Source of the DNA: Caprella mutica
Lineage: Eukaryota > Arthropoda > Malacostraca > Amphipoda > Caprellidae
Reading direction: 5' to 3'
Length of the DNA: 64,000 bases
NCBI GenBank assembly: GCA_947561585.1
Contig: CANNZV010000937.1
Span: 1 to 64,000, forward strand
The notes beneath the pieces are model-generated. The model was given only the letters and a program-made list of their open reading frames with translations, did no database searches and was not told the DNA's origin. Positions 25,201 to 36,735 of this stretch are shown one piece after another (within the stretch, counting starts at the first letter, position 1; each line of letters begins with the position of its first letter). A program made the translations under genes and the position numbers.

Positions 25201-28200
25201 CTTGACTGAAGTACTGAAGAAGAGGCAAACTACGGTTATTATCTACTTTAATTGCTCTGAGTCTTTAACAGACACCGACTCTGTCAATCTTGGCCACTTG
25301 GTGTCAGTGCTTAAAGATGGCAGTAAAATTGAGCTTAATCTCCACCATAGTCACAACAATTTTCAACCACTGAAGGGAGAATTCTACAAACAGCTCAAAA
25401 ATAGCAAGTTAGTTCATTTTATTGTTAGTCATTTGCTTTGTACTTAATTAACTGCAAAGAAAGTTCATTTACTTTGTACTTGGATAACAGCATATAAAGT
25501 TCATTTCTTTTGTATGTACTTAAATAACTGCATATAAAGTTCATTTCCTTTGTACTTAAATAACAGCATAAAAGGTTTTAAATAATTAGTTTAATTAGGT
25601 TTTATAGAGAAGTTTTAGCAGATCTCTCAAAAAGTAGCACGGGCAAGTGACAACACAAATTTTTAAACATAGTATAATTACTTGAAAAGTAACAAATAAT
25701 TTATATTATGTAAATATTTACCGTTAGGATCAGTACATAGTTATCTAGATTACGTGCCCTCGGTACGGGTCTATGTTATTTGGGTCGTGGTCATTTGGAT
25801 CGCGGTCATTTGGGTCGTGGTCATTTGGATCGCAGACCATTTGGGTCGCGGTCATTTGAGTCGCAGTCACTTGGGTCCGTGTTTATAAAAAGTATAATAA
25901 ACATGCATAGTTAATTTAGTGTTTGTATGCTTTCTCAGTTTTAAGGTTAATTAATAAAATATTTTAATAATTAATGATATTTTGATATAGAAAAAAAAAC
26001 ACTTAATGCCATTGTTTCCTGCTCAAATTTAGAATGTTCATGGATTATTGTTGAATAATTTACCTAGAACCAACAATAACATCGAAGAAGCTTATCATAA
26101 CGCATCGTTACATATCTTGGTTGCATCCAAACATATGGAAATTCATAGATACATTGAAAAAGGAAGATAGTCTAGCTGCTACAAAGAAAATGCAGGTCGA
26201 ATGCGTCATGGGAAAAAGAAGTACAGAGACGCTACGGTAAAGCTTCAAAATATTGTTAAACGATACAACCCAGACGATAAATTATTGTTTTTAGAAAACA
26301 TTGCCCACAATAAGCGGTATTAGTTTTTTCTATACTATGAACTAATTTAAACCTTCGTGCTTTAAGGGGCAGTTCAGTCAAAATCAAACTATCGCCAAAT
26401 TGGTCCTAAATCGATTTAGTATATTTATTTATGTAATATTAGAATATTAGTTGATTTTAGAAATGTTTATATAAAAAGTATATTGTAAATTAGTGGCGCC
26501 ATCTGTGGACTGCGGTGGACCGCGTAACTAATCATTGTGGTACGTAAACAAAATGATAACCAGTCCCAAACTTGAATCGGTTATTAACTTATGAAAATGG
26601 TGAAAAGAATTTGTGAAATTGAAAACTGTCCTTCGAGACAATTAGATTTAGTTTTGAAAAGAAAACCATCTCTTCATAAATTACCTGCTAATACTGTTGA
26701 TAGAAAAATTGTTCACATGTTATCAGTTGTAAAATGTAAACGAATAGTACAGAGTGGTGGCGCCATCTGTAGGAGGACGCAAGAACTAAATCGAATTTAT
26801 AAAATATGATATATATCGCTTATTATATTTTTTTCAACCGTTTAATTCTACAAGAATGCTTTATTCTTACTAAGTGATCGTTCAACATTAATATTATGAA
26901 AACAAAAATTGACTGAACTGCCCATTTAAAGCTTATTTTCCCATGTTAGACGTAAGCAAACCTTCGTTGTAAAATATCTTATTTTTTAGAGTATGTTCAA
27001 TTTTCATTGTTCAACACGTTGTGAAAGCGCATTAATGTTTTTTTATATATTAAAATTTCAGTAAATTTTAAAATATTTTATTAATTAACCTTAAAACTGA
27101 GAAAGCATTTAATTATACATAAGCTAAATTAACTATGCATGTTTATTATACTTTTTGTAAACACGGACCCAAATGACTGCGACCCAAATGACCGCAACCC
27201 AAATGACCGCAACCCAAATGACCGCGACCCAAATGACCACGACCCAATTGACCGGACACCCCTCGGTACAGCGCATACCTTCGCCACCGCTTAAATTAAC
27301 TTATTACATGAAGAATTGAATCATTAAATAAAGAATTAAGTTATTAAATGAAGAATTGGGTTATCAAATGATGTATTAAGTTATGAAATGAAGGATTAAG
27401 TTATTAAATGAAGGATTGAGTTATTAAATGATGAATTAAGTTATCAAATGAAGATTTAAGTTACCAAATAAAGGATTAAGTTATCTTATGAAGAATTATG
27501 CAATTAGGGGTTGACACTCAATGGTAAGACAAACTAGTAGCTACCTACTTTAAAATTTACTGAACTTTCCACAAATTGTATATTTATTCACACCTCTCTA
27601 ATCCAAACTAAGCAACTTAATATATCACAACTTGGTCTCATTAAATTGAAACAATTAACCCCCAATTACTTATTTCCACCAAAATGAAATTACAAACTTT
27701 TCACATCACACACAAAAAACTATTCAATGAATACTTGAGAATCTAGATTCCTAGAAGCAGACTAATTTTTTATAGCCGGTGATTTGAGTGGTTGAAATAT
27801 GAATAGTCTGATGAGGAATAGTTGAGAATCAACAGACTTAAGTGTAGACATTCAATTTGTTACGCCAACAGCAATTTTATTAAATTAGATTCTACTAATA
27901 AATTAAATACACATAATCTTGAATATTGAATTTCAATCTTAAATCACTTATCTATTTTCATATTATTCTTTATTCTACTAATTTCTTTTGTTAATTACAG
28001 GTGCTGGGTACTTAAATTCAAAGGTTGTGTGACGTCAAGTGAAGATCTCTCCAGTTTGATGAGAGTTTGGAGTCCAAATTATAATCTGTACATCAGCACT
28101 GTGTCTGTGTCTGCCTGTGACGTCAGCTTTGCCCCCTTAGAGAGATACATAGGATGGTTACGTGAGTAAATTATCATCTATCTGGTAATATTCATAATTT

Positions 28201-31200
28201 TAACGTTAGAAATAGTTCATTAGTTTGAATAAACATCTATCTGGTTATAAACATAATTATATCACTTAGTGACGTAATAATTAGTTACGACATGATTATA
28301 TTTCACTATAATTAGTTACGTAATAATAAGTTACGATATAATCATTTGCGTAATAATTAGATACCTAATAATTAGTTACGTAATAATTAGTCATGTAATA
28401 ATAATGTTATAATAACTTTTAAATTAAAATATTAACTTTCGCCAATAAATGTTATTGTGAATTTTACACCTACAACCTAGATGAACTGAGTAGGTAATCT
28501 AAGTGCACCTACACTACATATATAACTCATTAAATGTAGTTGAATAGGTAGACCAGGTGTACCTTCACTAAATAACCAACTCACTATATGTAGGGAAATA
28601 GGTAGGCTAGCTATACCTACACTACAAAACTAACTCACTAAATGTAGGTAAGTAAGTAGGCTAGGTGTACTTACGCTACATAACCAACTCATTAAATGTT
28701 GATGAGTAGGTAGGTTAGGTGTACCTTCACTACTTAACAAACTCACTAAGTGCACATAAGTAGGTGGGCTATGTTTTTTACATTAAAATAAATTTTGTTT
28801 AATATAGATTATATTTATTCTGAAATTAATATCATTTATTTTACATAGAAATCACTTTTGTTTTTCTTTAATTCAAATGTTCGATTTTTTTAATTTATTT
28901 TGATTTGTTAAGATCTGAAGCTAATATTTTTTAATTGGATTTTGAGGTTATTCAATTTAATGTTTTTTTTTTAATTTGAGTGACATTTTGTGTGGAACTT
29001 CTGTATTACTAAATGATATTGTTTTAAACGATTTTTTACTCTTATTTTACTGGTTACTAGTTTTTACTAGTTCATATTATATCTGGTTGCTTGTGGTTAC
29101 TGACTTATTTTATTTCTGGTTACTTAGTGGTTACTAACTCTTTTCATTTCTGGTTATTGGTGGTTACTTACTCATTTTATTTCTGGTTACTAGTGGTTAC
29201 TAATTCATTTTAATTCTTTTTATAAGTGGTTACTAACTCATTTTCCATTGCAGATCTGTTGGTCAAATACACGGATGGTTGTCCGAGCACTGGCAGTAAT
29301 CCAGTTCCAATGAATACCATTATAACCATACTAGACATACCTGCTGATGGCAAAGATGCGGTCAAAAGGATTATAAAGTACCTCTCTCCTAAATCAAAAC
29401 AGTGAGTTATATTAGTATATTGTAACTATTAGTATGGAATTATTAGTATATTAAAACTTTTAGTATTTTGGAACTATTAGTGTTTTTAAACTATTAGTAT
29501 ACAGCTAAAGCTCATAGAACACCATGAACATGTTTCGGTAAAGCGTTCATTGTAACAATACATTATTTAGTTTAGTTGTGGATTTAAACTTTGTTAGTTT
29601 TCTTTAACAGCATTTCAAAGAAACGATGATGAAGGTAAACAATCTCAGATTATTATGAAATGAAAATTTTAATGATTTTTTGTTATTATTTATATACCTT
29701 ACTTATATATATGTTCTGAAATATAGAATAGTTGACCACTTTTTGATTTGATTTCTGTAGAGCATTCTAATCAAAGAAAATTTATAGGGAAAGGGTAACT
29801 AGATCAAAATACTTAACAAAAACTGAAAACAATACATTAAAGTGTTGATTGTATTTTTGTAAATTATAATAACTCTGAATATAATAAATGTTTGACTAGA
29901 TACTAGGTAGACGGATAAAAAATATGTTAAACAATTAATTTAAAGTGATTGTTGTAGCGATCACCAGTCCTTTAGAAAGATCAATTTTTGTCCTTTGTAC
30001 GTTCAAAGATCGTCCGCTGTAGGAGCTTTCATGTATCAGCACTATTAGTATTTTTGAATTATTAGTATATTTGTACTATACAACATGAAATACTATAAAC
30101 TAATAACTTGTTTAATATTTACATTGTATATGGTTATTCGATTATATTAATAATTTATGTATATTTTAATTCCCATATACTGCAAATGGAAATGAAAATA
30201 CAAACAAATTGTATCGAATGTAAAGAGATATTATTAACGTTAAATAATGATTCGTAAGAAAGTTTAAACTTTTTGATTATATGTATCTAATTTTAGAACA
30301 GGAAAGGATCAATTTTATTGTATTTAGACACATATTCCTTAACAATTTATCATATTAAGAACATGTGTCTGATTTAAAGTTAAAATATGTTTAAGGAATA
30401 TTATACCAATAAATATTTTGATTATTCTTAACCCTAGTATAACCTAGCCATTAAAAGTTTACTCAGTAACCTAGGTACTGCTCCATGCGTGTCAGTCCTC
30501 ACTAAAACTGTTATAAAATCTTAACAAATTGACTTTTCGATACTTTATCTTTATAAAAACCTTTATTTGATATTTACACATCCATTGTTGAACGCCAATT
30601 AATAATAATTATCTATTTAGAATAAAATTAACAAGCAAAGATAAAAAACAAATATTTCTTAGGTTTTCAAACTATTGTTACAAAAGCCATTTTCACTACC
30701 CATCAATAATGTCCTTATAACATTAACAAAAATGAATAAAACTTAATGAAACTTTAATTGTGGATGGAGAAGAGTTTAACAATAAAAAAAGAGACTAGAA
30801 AAATACATGTACCTTCAATAATTTTTGAAATATAGGTACTAACTTAAAGTTTTGTTCCGTTTATTTTCGAGACACCCTGTATATTTGAATAAATGCTCAT
30901 AATATGAGTATCTTGCCATTTATCACCATTTTTTTTGCATAATCGTATGTATTTATGTTGAAAAAAAGTCATGAAAAGACAGCTTCCAAATCAGTTTAGA
31001 AATAAAATTATTAGAATTTTTCATTAGGACTGGTGCGCCTGGACCAGTCCCTAGGTTACTAGGGTTAACGCATTGACTACGTTTCCAAAATTACAAGTTT
31101 TTGTTGCAGCTTTATCACAGGTCATACGTTAGTAAGAGGAGCTGAGTATCTCTGTGTGTACCTATTGATATTGTCAGTTTGATAAAAATAGTTGTATAAT

Positions 31201-32458
31201 TGTTGTATATACATACTGTCACAATTTAATTTGAGTTCAAAATATTGACATTGGTATACATTTGTACCACTACGTAGTCAACGTGTTAATCAAATTAATC
31301 ACTGTAAACTTTTTTACTTTTATTACTTTAATTGCAATTATGATTTTATTTTCACCTGTAATTTAAACTTATGAAATCCCAGGTGTAAACTTTAAAATGG
31401 AAATGATTGAATAGGAAAGTAATAATTACTTATATGTATACTGTAAAATGTACATTATTGAAACAGCTAAGGTGACCGTTTTCTTTTCTCACTCTAATTA
31501 CTTTATTCTTTTCAGATTCAGGAAAATACAGTTTCTTAATTGTCATCTGACAGACACTGACGTCAATGAGCCGCTGAAAAAGTTAGAAGAAGAGAAAATA
31601 AGAACAGAATGGGGAGAAATAACTAAAGTGGAGGAGATGAGGTGAGTGAGTGTTAGACTGGTGAGTGAGTGTGAGGCTGGTGAGTGAGTGTGAAGCTGGT
31701 GAATAAGTGTGAGGCTGGTGATTGAGTGTGAGGCTGGTGAGTGAGTGTTAGTCTGGTAAGTGAGTGTGAGGCTGGTGAATAAGTGTGAGGCTAATGAGTA
31801 AGTGTAAGGCTGGTGAGTGTGTGTGGAAATGGTGAGTGAGTGTGGGGCTGGTAAAACTGGTATATTTTATTGTTATGAATTAGGAAAACCTAATTAAATA
31901 TAATTTAATAATAATATTATTATTACGTAAAAAATCTGCTCAAGAAGTCGCTACTTAATGAAATAAAAATAAACTGAAAGAAATATATAGTTTATTTTAT
32001 CATTTGTGTTACTTACATGTTAACCCAATAAATGTTTCTTAGCTGTCTCATCTCACTTTTATTTATTTACACGTTTATTTATTTACACGTTAAACCAATA
32101 AATGTTACTTAGCTGTCTCACCTCACCGGAGAATTCGCCGTGGGAATACTTGTAGGTATTTGAATAGTTTTGTCCCCCATAATTTCTTCTTCACGGCGAA
32201 TATTCCTCACGGCGAATTTTGTTAACGGCGAATTTTCAAAAGACGAAAATTCCGACGGCACATTTTCCAACAGCGAAAATTCCGACGGCACATTTTCCAA
32301 CAGCGAAAATTCCTAAAACCAGCTGTCTCATCTCACTCTTATTTACTTGCATGTTAACTCAATAAATGTTACTTAGTTGTCTCATCTCACTTTTATTTAC
32401 TTACAGGGTGAATGAAGACAAATCGAGAAACTTGCTACTCATTTTGGCGAGTCAATAA
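22242..32458 (+). CDS. HEPN-NACHT protein with LRR-like tail (NOD-like receptor architecture)
   Basis: Six coding exons join in phase: 22242-24139, 24967-25407, 28001-28161, 29254-29401, 31516-31641 and 32407-32458, giving 941 residues. An acceptor at 22219-22220 (TCTCCTGCAG) shows that a 5' exon exists. The start has A at -3. Residues 1-160 resemble a DZIP3-like HEPN domain, with the motif FRNDVSHEYA giving RX4H (Arg128, His133). The NACHT follows: Walker A GDPGTGKT (274-281), Walker B VFLIDGYDEV (354-363) and sensor-like IVSGR (386-390). A helical part ends in FTHSSIQEYLA (581-591), the hallmark winged-helix motif of NLRs. Exons 2-6 are irregular LRR-like, for example IQFLNCHLTDTDVNEPL. It is probably a cytosolic STAND ATPase acting as an immune sensor. 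AATAAA overlaps the stop (32454-32459). Confidence 0.85.
24240..24395. repeat. About 38-bp tandem repeat, four copies, in NLR intron 1
   Basis: Units run GTATTTACCCCGTAAGGCTG then ACTCATGGCAATTTA with variants. It lies in the intron after the HEPN-NACHT exon. Confidence 0.85.
25440..25572. repeat. About 45-bp tandem repeat, three copies, just after NLR exon 2
   Basis: AAAGTTCATTTCCTTTGTAC plus TTAAATAACAGCATAT repeats. The first unit starts close to the donor at 25408 and may derive from the end of the exon. Confidence 0.75.
26055..26325 (+). pseudogene. Decayed MULE transposase C-terminal fragment
   Basis: Translation shows PRTNNNIEEAYHN, then a frameshift, then KKEDSLAATKKMQVE, a second frameshift, then KYRDATVKLQNIVKRYNP and LLFLENIAHN. 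This order matches the C-terminal part of Mutator-like transposases of insects (TNNxxE...W..., HPNIWKFI-like, KYRD, LENIAHN). The rest of the transposase was not found in the element. At least two frameshifts make it inactive. Confidence 0.65.
26591..26809 (+). other. Short ORF, possibly THAP-like fragment inside the MULE
   Basis: This 72-codon frame has CEIENCPS (a CX4C pair), then SLHKLPANTVDRKIV. That pattern recalls the first half of a THAP zinc finger (C..C, then S-H-P-R). The later Cys-X2-His pair is absent. Weak evidence. Confidence 0.25.
27290..27500. repeat. About 21-bp degenerate tandem repeat in NLR intron 2
   Basis: Units are near AAGTTATCAAATGAAGGATT, about ten imperfect copies. 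Confidence 0.8.
28250..28405. repeat. Degenerate TTAGTTACGTAATAA tandem repeat in NLR intron 3
   Basis: Imperfect units of TAATTAGTTACGTAATAA with drift. It starts about 90 bp after the donor of exon 3. Confidence 0.65.
28490..28775. repeat. About 60-bp tandem repeat in NLR intron 3, four to five copies
   Basis: Units contain CAACTCACTAAATGTAGG and TAGGTAGGCTAGGTGTACC separated by CTACACTACATAAC. Confidence 0.8.
29045..29245. repeat. About 43-bp tandem repeat abutting the exon 4 acceptor of the NLR gene
   Basis: TTTCTGGTTACTAGTGGTTA with CTAACTCATTTTATT repeats run up to the acceptor at 29252-29253. The polypyrimidine tract (TTTTCCATTGCAG) is a modified end of the last unit, so intron length polymorphism could move the branch point. 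Confidence 0.75.
31642..31855 (+). repeat. 19-bp array of splice-donor-like sequences directly after NLR exon 5
   Basis: The exon 5 donor (ATGAG|GTGAGT) is the first of about 11 units of GTGAGTGAGTGTGAGGCTG. Most units keep a donor-like GTGAGT or GTAAGT preceded by CTG. Using a later donor would add 19 bp per unit and change the reading frame. Confidence 0.9.
32130..32322. mobile_element. MULE-like fragment with CGGCGAATTTT repeats in NLR intron 5
   Basis: It begins ACCGGAGAATTCGCCG and contains tandem CACGGCGAATAT and CGACGGCACATTTTCCAACA units. This resembles the ends of the element at 12839-13619. It is short, with no clear internal region. Flanking AGCTGTCTCA repeats complicate finding a target duplication. 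Confidence 0.45.
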
Positions 32459-32689
32459 AATTAGGAAAACATTTATCTAGTGTGCATCTTAACTGTAATT
32501 CTCATAATTTGGTGTATAGCTGCTTCAATTTACTCAATGGAAATATATTTTGTGAATATAAATAACAACCATGAAGTCCTTGGGTGAAATCTTTTGGAGT
32601 TTCTTTAGAATATTTTAAGTTTCTGATACTTGGTGGAATATTTTGCTGAAACTAAATTTGTTAGATTTTAGTAATTGTCATTTAGTCAC

Positions 32690-32972
32690 TGTTATATTTT
32701 AGTAATTATCATTTAGTCACTGTTAGATTTTAGTAATTATCATTTAGCTATTGTTAGATTTTAGTAATTATCATTTAGCTATTGTTAGATTTTAGTAATT
32801 ATCATTTAGTCACTGTTAGATTTTAGTAATTATCATTTAGCTATTGTTAGATTTTAGTAATTATTATTTAGCTATTGTTAGATCTTAATAATTGGCATTT
32901 AGTCATTATTAGATTTTAGTAATTGGCATTTAGTCATTGTTAGATTTTAGTAATTGGCATTTAGTCATGTTA
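32690..32972. repeat. 31-bp tandem repeat in the 3' flank or 3' UTR of the NLR gene
   Basis: About nine units near GTTAGATTTTAGTAATTATC followed by ATTTAGCTATT. They begin about 230 nt after the stop codon. They would be in the mRNA only if the AATAAA overlapping the stop is not used. Confidence 0.9.
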
Positions 32973-34175
32973 ATCAACTTTTTTTATTTGATTTACTAAA
33001 TTTAATGAAATATTTTACTTCAATGTAAATTAATTTTGAAGTTGTAAACCTTTATATGATAATTTGGTAAATTCATAGTTAAGTTCGATATCGACCTTAA
33101 CTAGGATGGTACCAGCTAGCGGATCTTTGCTTGCACAGCCGAAACAGATTTTGGACTTTTCTGATTAAAATGGAAAATATTTAGCTATAACTAAAATGAT
33201 AAATTTATTTCTTGAAAAATACATTGTTCGTGTAAACATTTAAATGCTTCTTTTTTGGTGTCCAATGCTTTCATATAAATTAAGTATATTGCTTTGGCCA
33301 GTTTTGCAGTGATTTTCTGAGTCCATTTTATATTGTGAAGTTTTTTTCCATTAGGGTTAAAATTCTTTATTAATAACAGAGAAAAAAGAGTTCCCTAAAT
33401 ATGAAACCAGTATCATAGTTACAACAAAATTTATTATTATCTATACTAATAATTTCTTTAGTGTGTTTATTTATTTATTTGGTGTCCGTTTTTACTCGAT
33501 TGGTTTTAAACATGAAGAATGTAACTATGATACGCACGGGAATATATTGACTTGGTATTTAAATTCCCCTGTTTTTATTTAATTTTTAAATATTTTTATC
33601 TATGAAAAGAGTCTCAGTTTATGCAGAAAAATAAATTTTATTTGAGTTCACTGAAAATGACCTAACAACGGGTAATAAATTACTATTGAAGACCCGTTAT
33701 TTTTAATGGGCAAATACACTAGTTCAATAATAATTTTTTATAGCTAAATGAAAAAGATAGTATAGCAATTTTTGTAATAATAAAACGAGTTTAAACATGA
33801 ATTGCTCTATTGTATGAATATCTAATTAATTAAATGTCATCATCCTAGGTAAGTCCGATATCGACCGTAAATAGGAATTTATTGATAGTTTTTATCCTAT
33901 TCTATTATTGGAAATGTAAAATAAAAAATTTATCAATTATTTACACTAATTATGGATCATTTTTGTTTACCATATAACTTGGTATAGTTATATCTTCTTC
34001 AAATCCTATACCTTACAAATTAAAATCCGATTCTCTAAGTTATAATATGGTATATTAAAAAACAGATACTTAATTAAATTTTCATTCTATGCTGTTATAT
34101 GAGCTTCCTTTGCTCCATACATTTCAAATATTAATTTATATTTATTAGAAAGAATGATTAAACAGCTTAGAATAA
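32973..34175. other. Intergenic AT-rich DNA
   Basis: No gene is seen. AAGTTCGATATCGACCTTAA near 33080 and AAGTCCGATATCGACCGTAA near 33850 are similar and about 770 bp apart in the same orientation, possibly ends of an old repeat. Confidence 0.4.
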
Positions 34176-34179
34176 CCGG

Positions 34180-34745
34180 ATAAGATAAATTGAAGATTTA
34201 CTCTTGGTTAACTTATGAGTTTGGACGGTTACACATTTAGATCATGTGAGAAAAACTATATAATTATTATAATTTAACTTGTTATTCTAATTATTTATAT
34301 TATTGAAAGAAATATACAATGAGTTGTAACTATGGAAGATTTTAATAATATGATCATTTATTTACAGCATGAATTATTTCCTAATTTAGTTAAACGGATC
34401 TTCAATAAAAAGAATTTCAAGGGTAAGTTACAAATTGTCGAAAGTTTCCACATTTTCGATCTTGTAAGAAAAAAATATGCTGTTACATTCTATTTATTCA
34501 AATTTTCCTTCACTTCATTATTTCGAAATCTAAGAAAAAGAATAATAACAAATGTATCTAAGTATATAATATATTTCTTCTACAGTTACCCATCAAAGGC
34601 TTAGAGTGTTCAGTACTAATTAGTTACAGGTGTTCTTTGAAATGATTTAGTATGGTTTAAATCTGTTTACTGATTATTTTCTATAATTTTTGTGGTCCAG
34701 AGAAAATGTTATCCCAAACATTTGATTACAATTTGCTTTATTTAC
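34180..34745. mobile_element. Composite inverted-repeat element, copy 4 (one arm)
   Basis: This matches the right arm of the 7985-9600 copy, including GAAGATTTTAATAATATGAT (as at 9138), CATTTTCGATC, TACCCATCAAAGGCTTAGAG and part of the outermost block. No left arm is seen, so it is truncated. The ORF at 34332-34604 lies in it and is not a gene. Confidence 0.6.
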
Positions 34746-34954
34746 TAATAAGTTATTATACTAATTAGTAATTATTTATTACTCTTTATACTCTCTAATA
34801 CCTGTTATTTGTCCATTGAAAATTCAATTGATTTAATGGCTTATATTAAATGAACGTACGTATTAACAATACATGTGAACTGATTTAACTAAACTATTCC
34901 TACTCTCAAAAGAAAATGACGTTGATTTTTTTAATTATTAATAATTATTAGTAT

Positions 34955-35080
34955 GATCCGTCGCCATGGGCACAAATTGATAGTTACATCTTTTTATATG
35001 AGTTTCTTAAAATAAAAGTGTGACACACAAACGGACAGACGGACGCGACTCTTATTATTGATTGATAGATATATACAATA
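34955..35080 (+). repeat. SINE-like or LINE 3' end fragment, copy 2
   Basis: It contains ACGGACAGACGGACGCGACT, then CTTATTATT and a GATAGATA tail, like 9752-9880. Confidence 0.45.
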
Positions 35081-35745
35081 TTATCTTCTCATTTTATGCA
35101 ATTTATTAGTATTCTTTCCTTTTATTATAACTATTTATCTATTTAAGACATAGAAAAGTAACTTTTTCTTCTGTGGTTTGGATTACACTGTAGAAATAAT
35201 ATTTTTTGGTGGAGCCTAAGCCATACTACTGGAAATTGAAGATTTTAATGAAAAATTTAGTCTTCTAACTAAAATTAAATTCTGCGTACTTTCATTGTTC
35301 CATCAGTATTTTATGCAAAGGTAGGTAAAAGTAACTAAATCATCGGTTATATTTCAGTAAATCCCCAAAAATTTATCTACAAACTCTGAATGCTTCTCCT
35401 GAATAATTTCAAAATGTGGCTTAGATCCTTCCTCCACGAACGCGTCGTGTATACTACGTATAGTATATAGTACTAATAAAACAACAGGAGTCAAATAAAA
35501 CAGTTACTAATATAACTTTCTTACTTATTTTCTATACATTATCTAGATATATAAACTATGAAATAGTTACTATGATGAAATAAATGTATTAATATATTCT
35601 TCATCATGGAATATTCTTTGTATCTTCTTCAGAGACGAATTACTTCGCTATTCTTCACACGTTTTAAAATAACTAAATTATCAAACTAAGACATATCTTG
35701 AAACACTTCAGGTGGTTCATTTTTAACTAACTTAAAAATTGAATC

Positions 35746-35926
35746 AGGGTGAGTTCCGTATTATCGGACGGCTTCATATTTTCGATCAAATAAGAATTAT
35801 TTTTATAATAATTATGGTTTGACTTTTATTTCAATTGGTATCCATGATTTATAATACTAATTATTATATATTTTCTTATAAGATCGAAGATGTAGAACCC
35901 TCCCATAACTCGGATCATACCCCCTA
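35746..35926. mobile_element. MITE with about 50-bp terminal inverted repeats
   Basis: The left end AGGGTGAGTTCCGTATTATC pairs with the reverse complement of the right end (GATGTAGAACCCTCCCATAA...CCCCTA). The centre holds AATTGGTATCCATGAT. Its right end touches the pogo-like element that starts at 35927. It is a good reference copy of the family. Confidence 0.75.
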
Positions 35927-36735
35927 CAGTAGAGCTCCTCTATAATGTAAAGTTTTGAGTAAAGAAGTAACTTCTATTCTGAAAATATTTTCTTTCGTCT
36001 GCCAAGAAATGCCATCAGTTTTAGAAAACTGTAAAAGCAACCAAGTTGCGAGATCCTACTCTTACACGGCCTCTAAACCACCCCTTACAGTCGGCCAACG
36101 CACACCTGGTTGCAACATTCTAAGTACAAAAATGCGGAAGATGTTTTCGGAGGCAAATCACCCAAACACAAGCCGAAGCCTGTCTGCTTCATCAGAGCAT
36201 ATAAATACTACGTTGTTTACTTTCAAAGTAAACTAACAACAATACACAAATTACTCACTATAGTAAAGCACACACTTTTTTAACAATCAAAGACACTCTG
36301 TCAACAATCAATCAAAATGGCGGGAGATACATTTAGGAAACTGAGTCACTGACACAGCTACAACGTACGAGATCTCAAGTCCAAATGACGCGATTCTCTC
36401 ATTCCAGGGACATATGAAATGATCGCGTTGCAGTGGTCATCCCCGTGTGTAATTGAATATCATACACAAAAACAATCAATCCAATTGATTATTGACTGAA
36501 AAAATAAAGCAGTGTGCACATAGTAATGTACTTTCCAATTTCATAATAGAAATACAGCCACTGTGTTAACTAGGAGACCCGGGGTGTAATACTCTGCCGA
36601 ATACCTCCAACAATATTTACTTCCAGAAAGATAGCAAAAATAGAAACTTAGTTTCTAATTTATGTCCATTTTATGGCAGAGTAAAGAAGATTCTATATTC
36701 ACTATACATGATTTCATTATAGAGGAGTTCTACTG
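35927..36735. mobile_element. pogo/Tigger-like DNA transposon remnant
   Basis: The ends are CAGTAGAGCTCCTCTATAAT and its near reverse complement ATTATAGAGGAGTTCTACTG, flanked by TA on both sides (35925-35926 and 36736-36737). TA target duplication and a CAGTAGA-type terminus fit pogo/Tc1-mariner. The frame at 35955-36236 starts MSKEVTSILKIFSFVCQEM and has a related frame at 42006-42203, so both are remnants of one family. No DDE catalytic core is visible. Confidence 0.65.

Larger units (their letters stand above)
25767..27259 (+). mobile_element. MULE element with tandem-repeat inverted ends, in NLR intron 2
   Basis: CCCTCGGTAC flanks it at 25757-25766 and 27260-27269, a 10-bp target-site duplication. 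Each end is a run of a 15-bp unit like GGTCATTTGGGTCGC (inverted on the right), followed by matching arms through TATAATAAACATGCATAG and TCTCAGTTTTAAGGTTAATT. The interior has a decayed Mutator-like transposase C-terminus (26055-26325). It is inserted in a Helitron-like repeat whose pieces remain at about 25744-25766 and 27260-27290. Confidence 0.8.
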
